DNA from: Halalkalibacter nanhaiisediminis
GTDB lineage: Bacteria; Bacillota; Bacilli; Bacillales; Bacillaceae_D
Length of the DNA: 64,000 nt
NCBI RefSeq assembly: GCF_007830185.1
Contig: NZ_VLKZ01000003.1
Location: 1-64,000, forward strand
Direction: 5' to 3'
The notes below the pieces were generated by a model, which searched no databases, had not been told where the DNA came from, and saw nothing but the letters and a program-made list of their open reading frames with translations. How positions within the stretch are numbered: the first letter of the stretch is position 1; every line of letters starts with the position of its first letter. Below, in pieces: positions 63,580 through 64,000 of this stretch. A program made the translations under genes and the position numbers.

Positions 63580-64000
63580 TTAAGTCAGTTGATCAAGAAT
63601 GTCTTCAATCGTCATATCACTTCTAAGTTGATATTCACCGACCTGGAGTGATTGAGTTAATTGATTAGCGTGAACATAATCGAGAAAAACAGCACGATCT
63701 TCAATGATTTGGCCACGAACGAGCTGATTAGCGACCTCGTTACTTGTCATTCCTGAGGAAATTATGAGGTTCATTGTATAAATAATTTGCTCATTCACTT
63801 CTGAATCAGACTCTGCTGAATCACTTTCTTTTTGAGAAGAGCGTTCTTGTTCTTGCACCCATTCTTCTTCTGAAAACACAATATACCCTACCTCTTCAAG
63901 CTCTTGCTTCATTTCGGCTGGAGTGAGATCTATATTACTTACTGGTTGAGAAACGACTTGCTCTGGCTCATGAGCGAAGTAATAAATACCACCTAATATT
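63580..64000 (-). CDS. MltG-like (YceG) small membrane protein, 5' end outside window
   Basis: The reading frame is open to the window edge, so the start lies beyond 64000. Near the edge is a membrane helix (ILGGIYYFA). Then comes an extracellular part with acidic and Ser-rich residues, and a C-terminal domain IYTMNLIISSGMTSNEVANQL, GQIIEDRAVFLDYV, QVGEYQLRSDMTIEDILDQL. This is the LysM-like N-terminal portion seen in short MltG/YceG homologues of bacilli, without the catalytic lytic-transglycosylase part. About 140 residues are visible. Confidence 0.75.
   Translation of the reverse strand, partial: ILGGIYYFAHEPEQVVSQPVSNIDLTPAEMKQELEEVGYIVFSEEEWVQEQERSSQKESDSAESDSEVNEQIIYTMNLIISSGMTSNEVANQLVRGQIIEDRAVFLDYVHANQLTQSLQVGEYQLRSDMTIEDILDQLT

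Noticed and set aside
63580-63912. Complete 110-residue gene
   Set aside because: The frame stays open past the internal ATG to the window edge and includes a membrane helix there, so the gene is truncated by the window, not small.

Overview
The window is a low-GC Gram-positive chromosome segment, almost certainly from a Bacillaceae bacterium related to Bacillus subtilis and the alkaliphilic bacilli. The evidence is gene order: from yqfC to pbpA it follows the classical B. subtilis order (yqfC-yqfD-phoH-pgpH-ybeY-dgkA-cdd-era-yqzL-recO-glyQS-ccpN-ppsR-yqxD-dnaG-rpoD-cccA-trmK-yqfO-ispH-yqfQ-cshB-nfo-yqfT ... zur-yqfW-yqfX-ispG-yqfZ ... sodA-yqgE-pbpA), with sporulation genes, AAGGAGG-type ribosome binding sites, and TTG and GTG starts. 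The species cannot be fixed from the sequence alone.

Layout. 1-349: right end of an IS200-type element. 0.4-13 kb: sporulation genes yqfC/yqfD, phoH, the c-di-AMP phosphodiesterase pgpH, a tightly overlapping chain ybeY-dgkA-DUF502-cdd-era, then yqzL-recO and glyQS behind a glycine T-box. 13-22 kb: ccpN-ppsR (carbon regulation), yqxD-dnaG-rpoD (the macromolecular synthesis operon), a membrane protein, cytochrome c-550, trmK and yqfO. 22-27 kb: ispH, a CarD-like regulator, yqfQ, cshB, nfo and yqfT. 27-38.7 kb: inserted blocks, namely a histidine kinase, an MntR-type manganese ABC transporter, a lytic transglycosylase, ppk/ppx for polyphosphate, and a zinc ABC transporter with two tandem permeases that ends in zur. 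Neither metal transporter has a binding-protein gene next to it. 38.8-55 kb: yqfW, yqfX, ispG, yqfZ, a drug-type MFS, DUF1002, NfeD, a tandem 127-bp repeat, DUF1189, a Na/Pi transporter, five tRNA genes, an ABC pair, sodA, yqgE, a probable 6S RNA gene and pbpA.

55-63 kb is an accessory island: AT-rich small lipoproteins and membrane proteins, an IS1595 remnant, a decayed reverse-strand gene, DUF523, a dihydrofolate-reductase-like protein and DUF2200. An 80-bp direct repeat, nearly identical in its two copies, brackets most of it (55276-55355 and 62481-62560). Several genes share one intergenic pattern: a downstream element beginning AACGGG or AACGGA, in the best cases a perfect hairpin, then a TGTTAAAAT promoter-like box before the next gene. 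This cassette-like organisation is the best candidate for something undescribed here. No integrase or recombinase is visible.

Other points of interest are: ccpN, whose DNA-binding domain can only be read from an ATC codon or across a one-base frameshift; a lipoprotein with an apparent ATT start; a perfect 34-bp palindrome just downstream of the manganese transporter promoter; a probable 6S RNA in front of pbpA; and tandem copies of one approximately 127-bp repeat family at two loci, one of which supplies the last codons of a gene.
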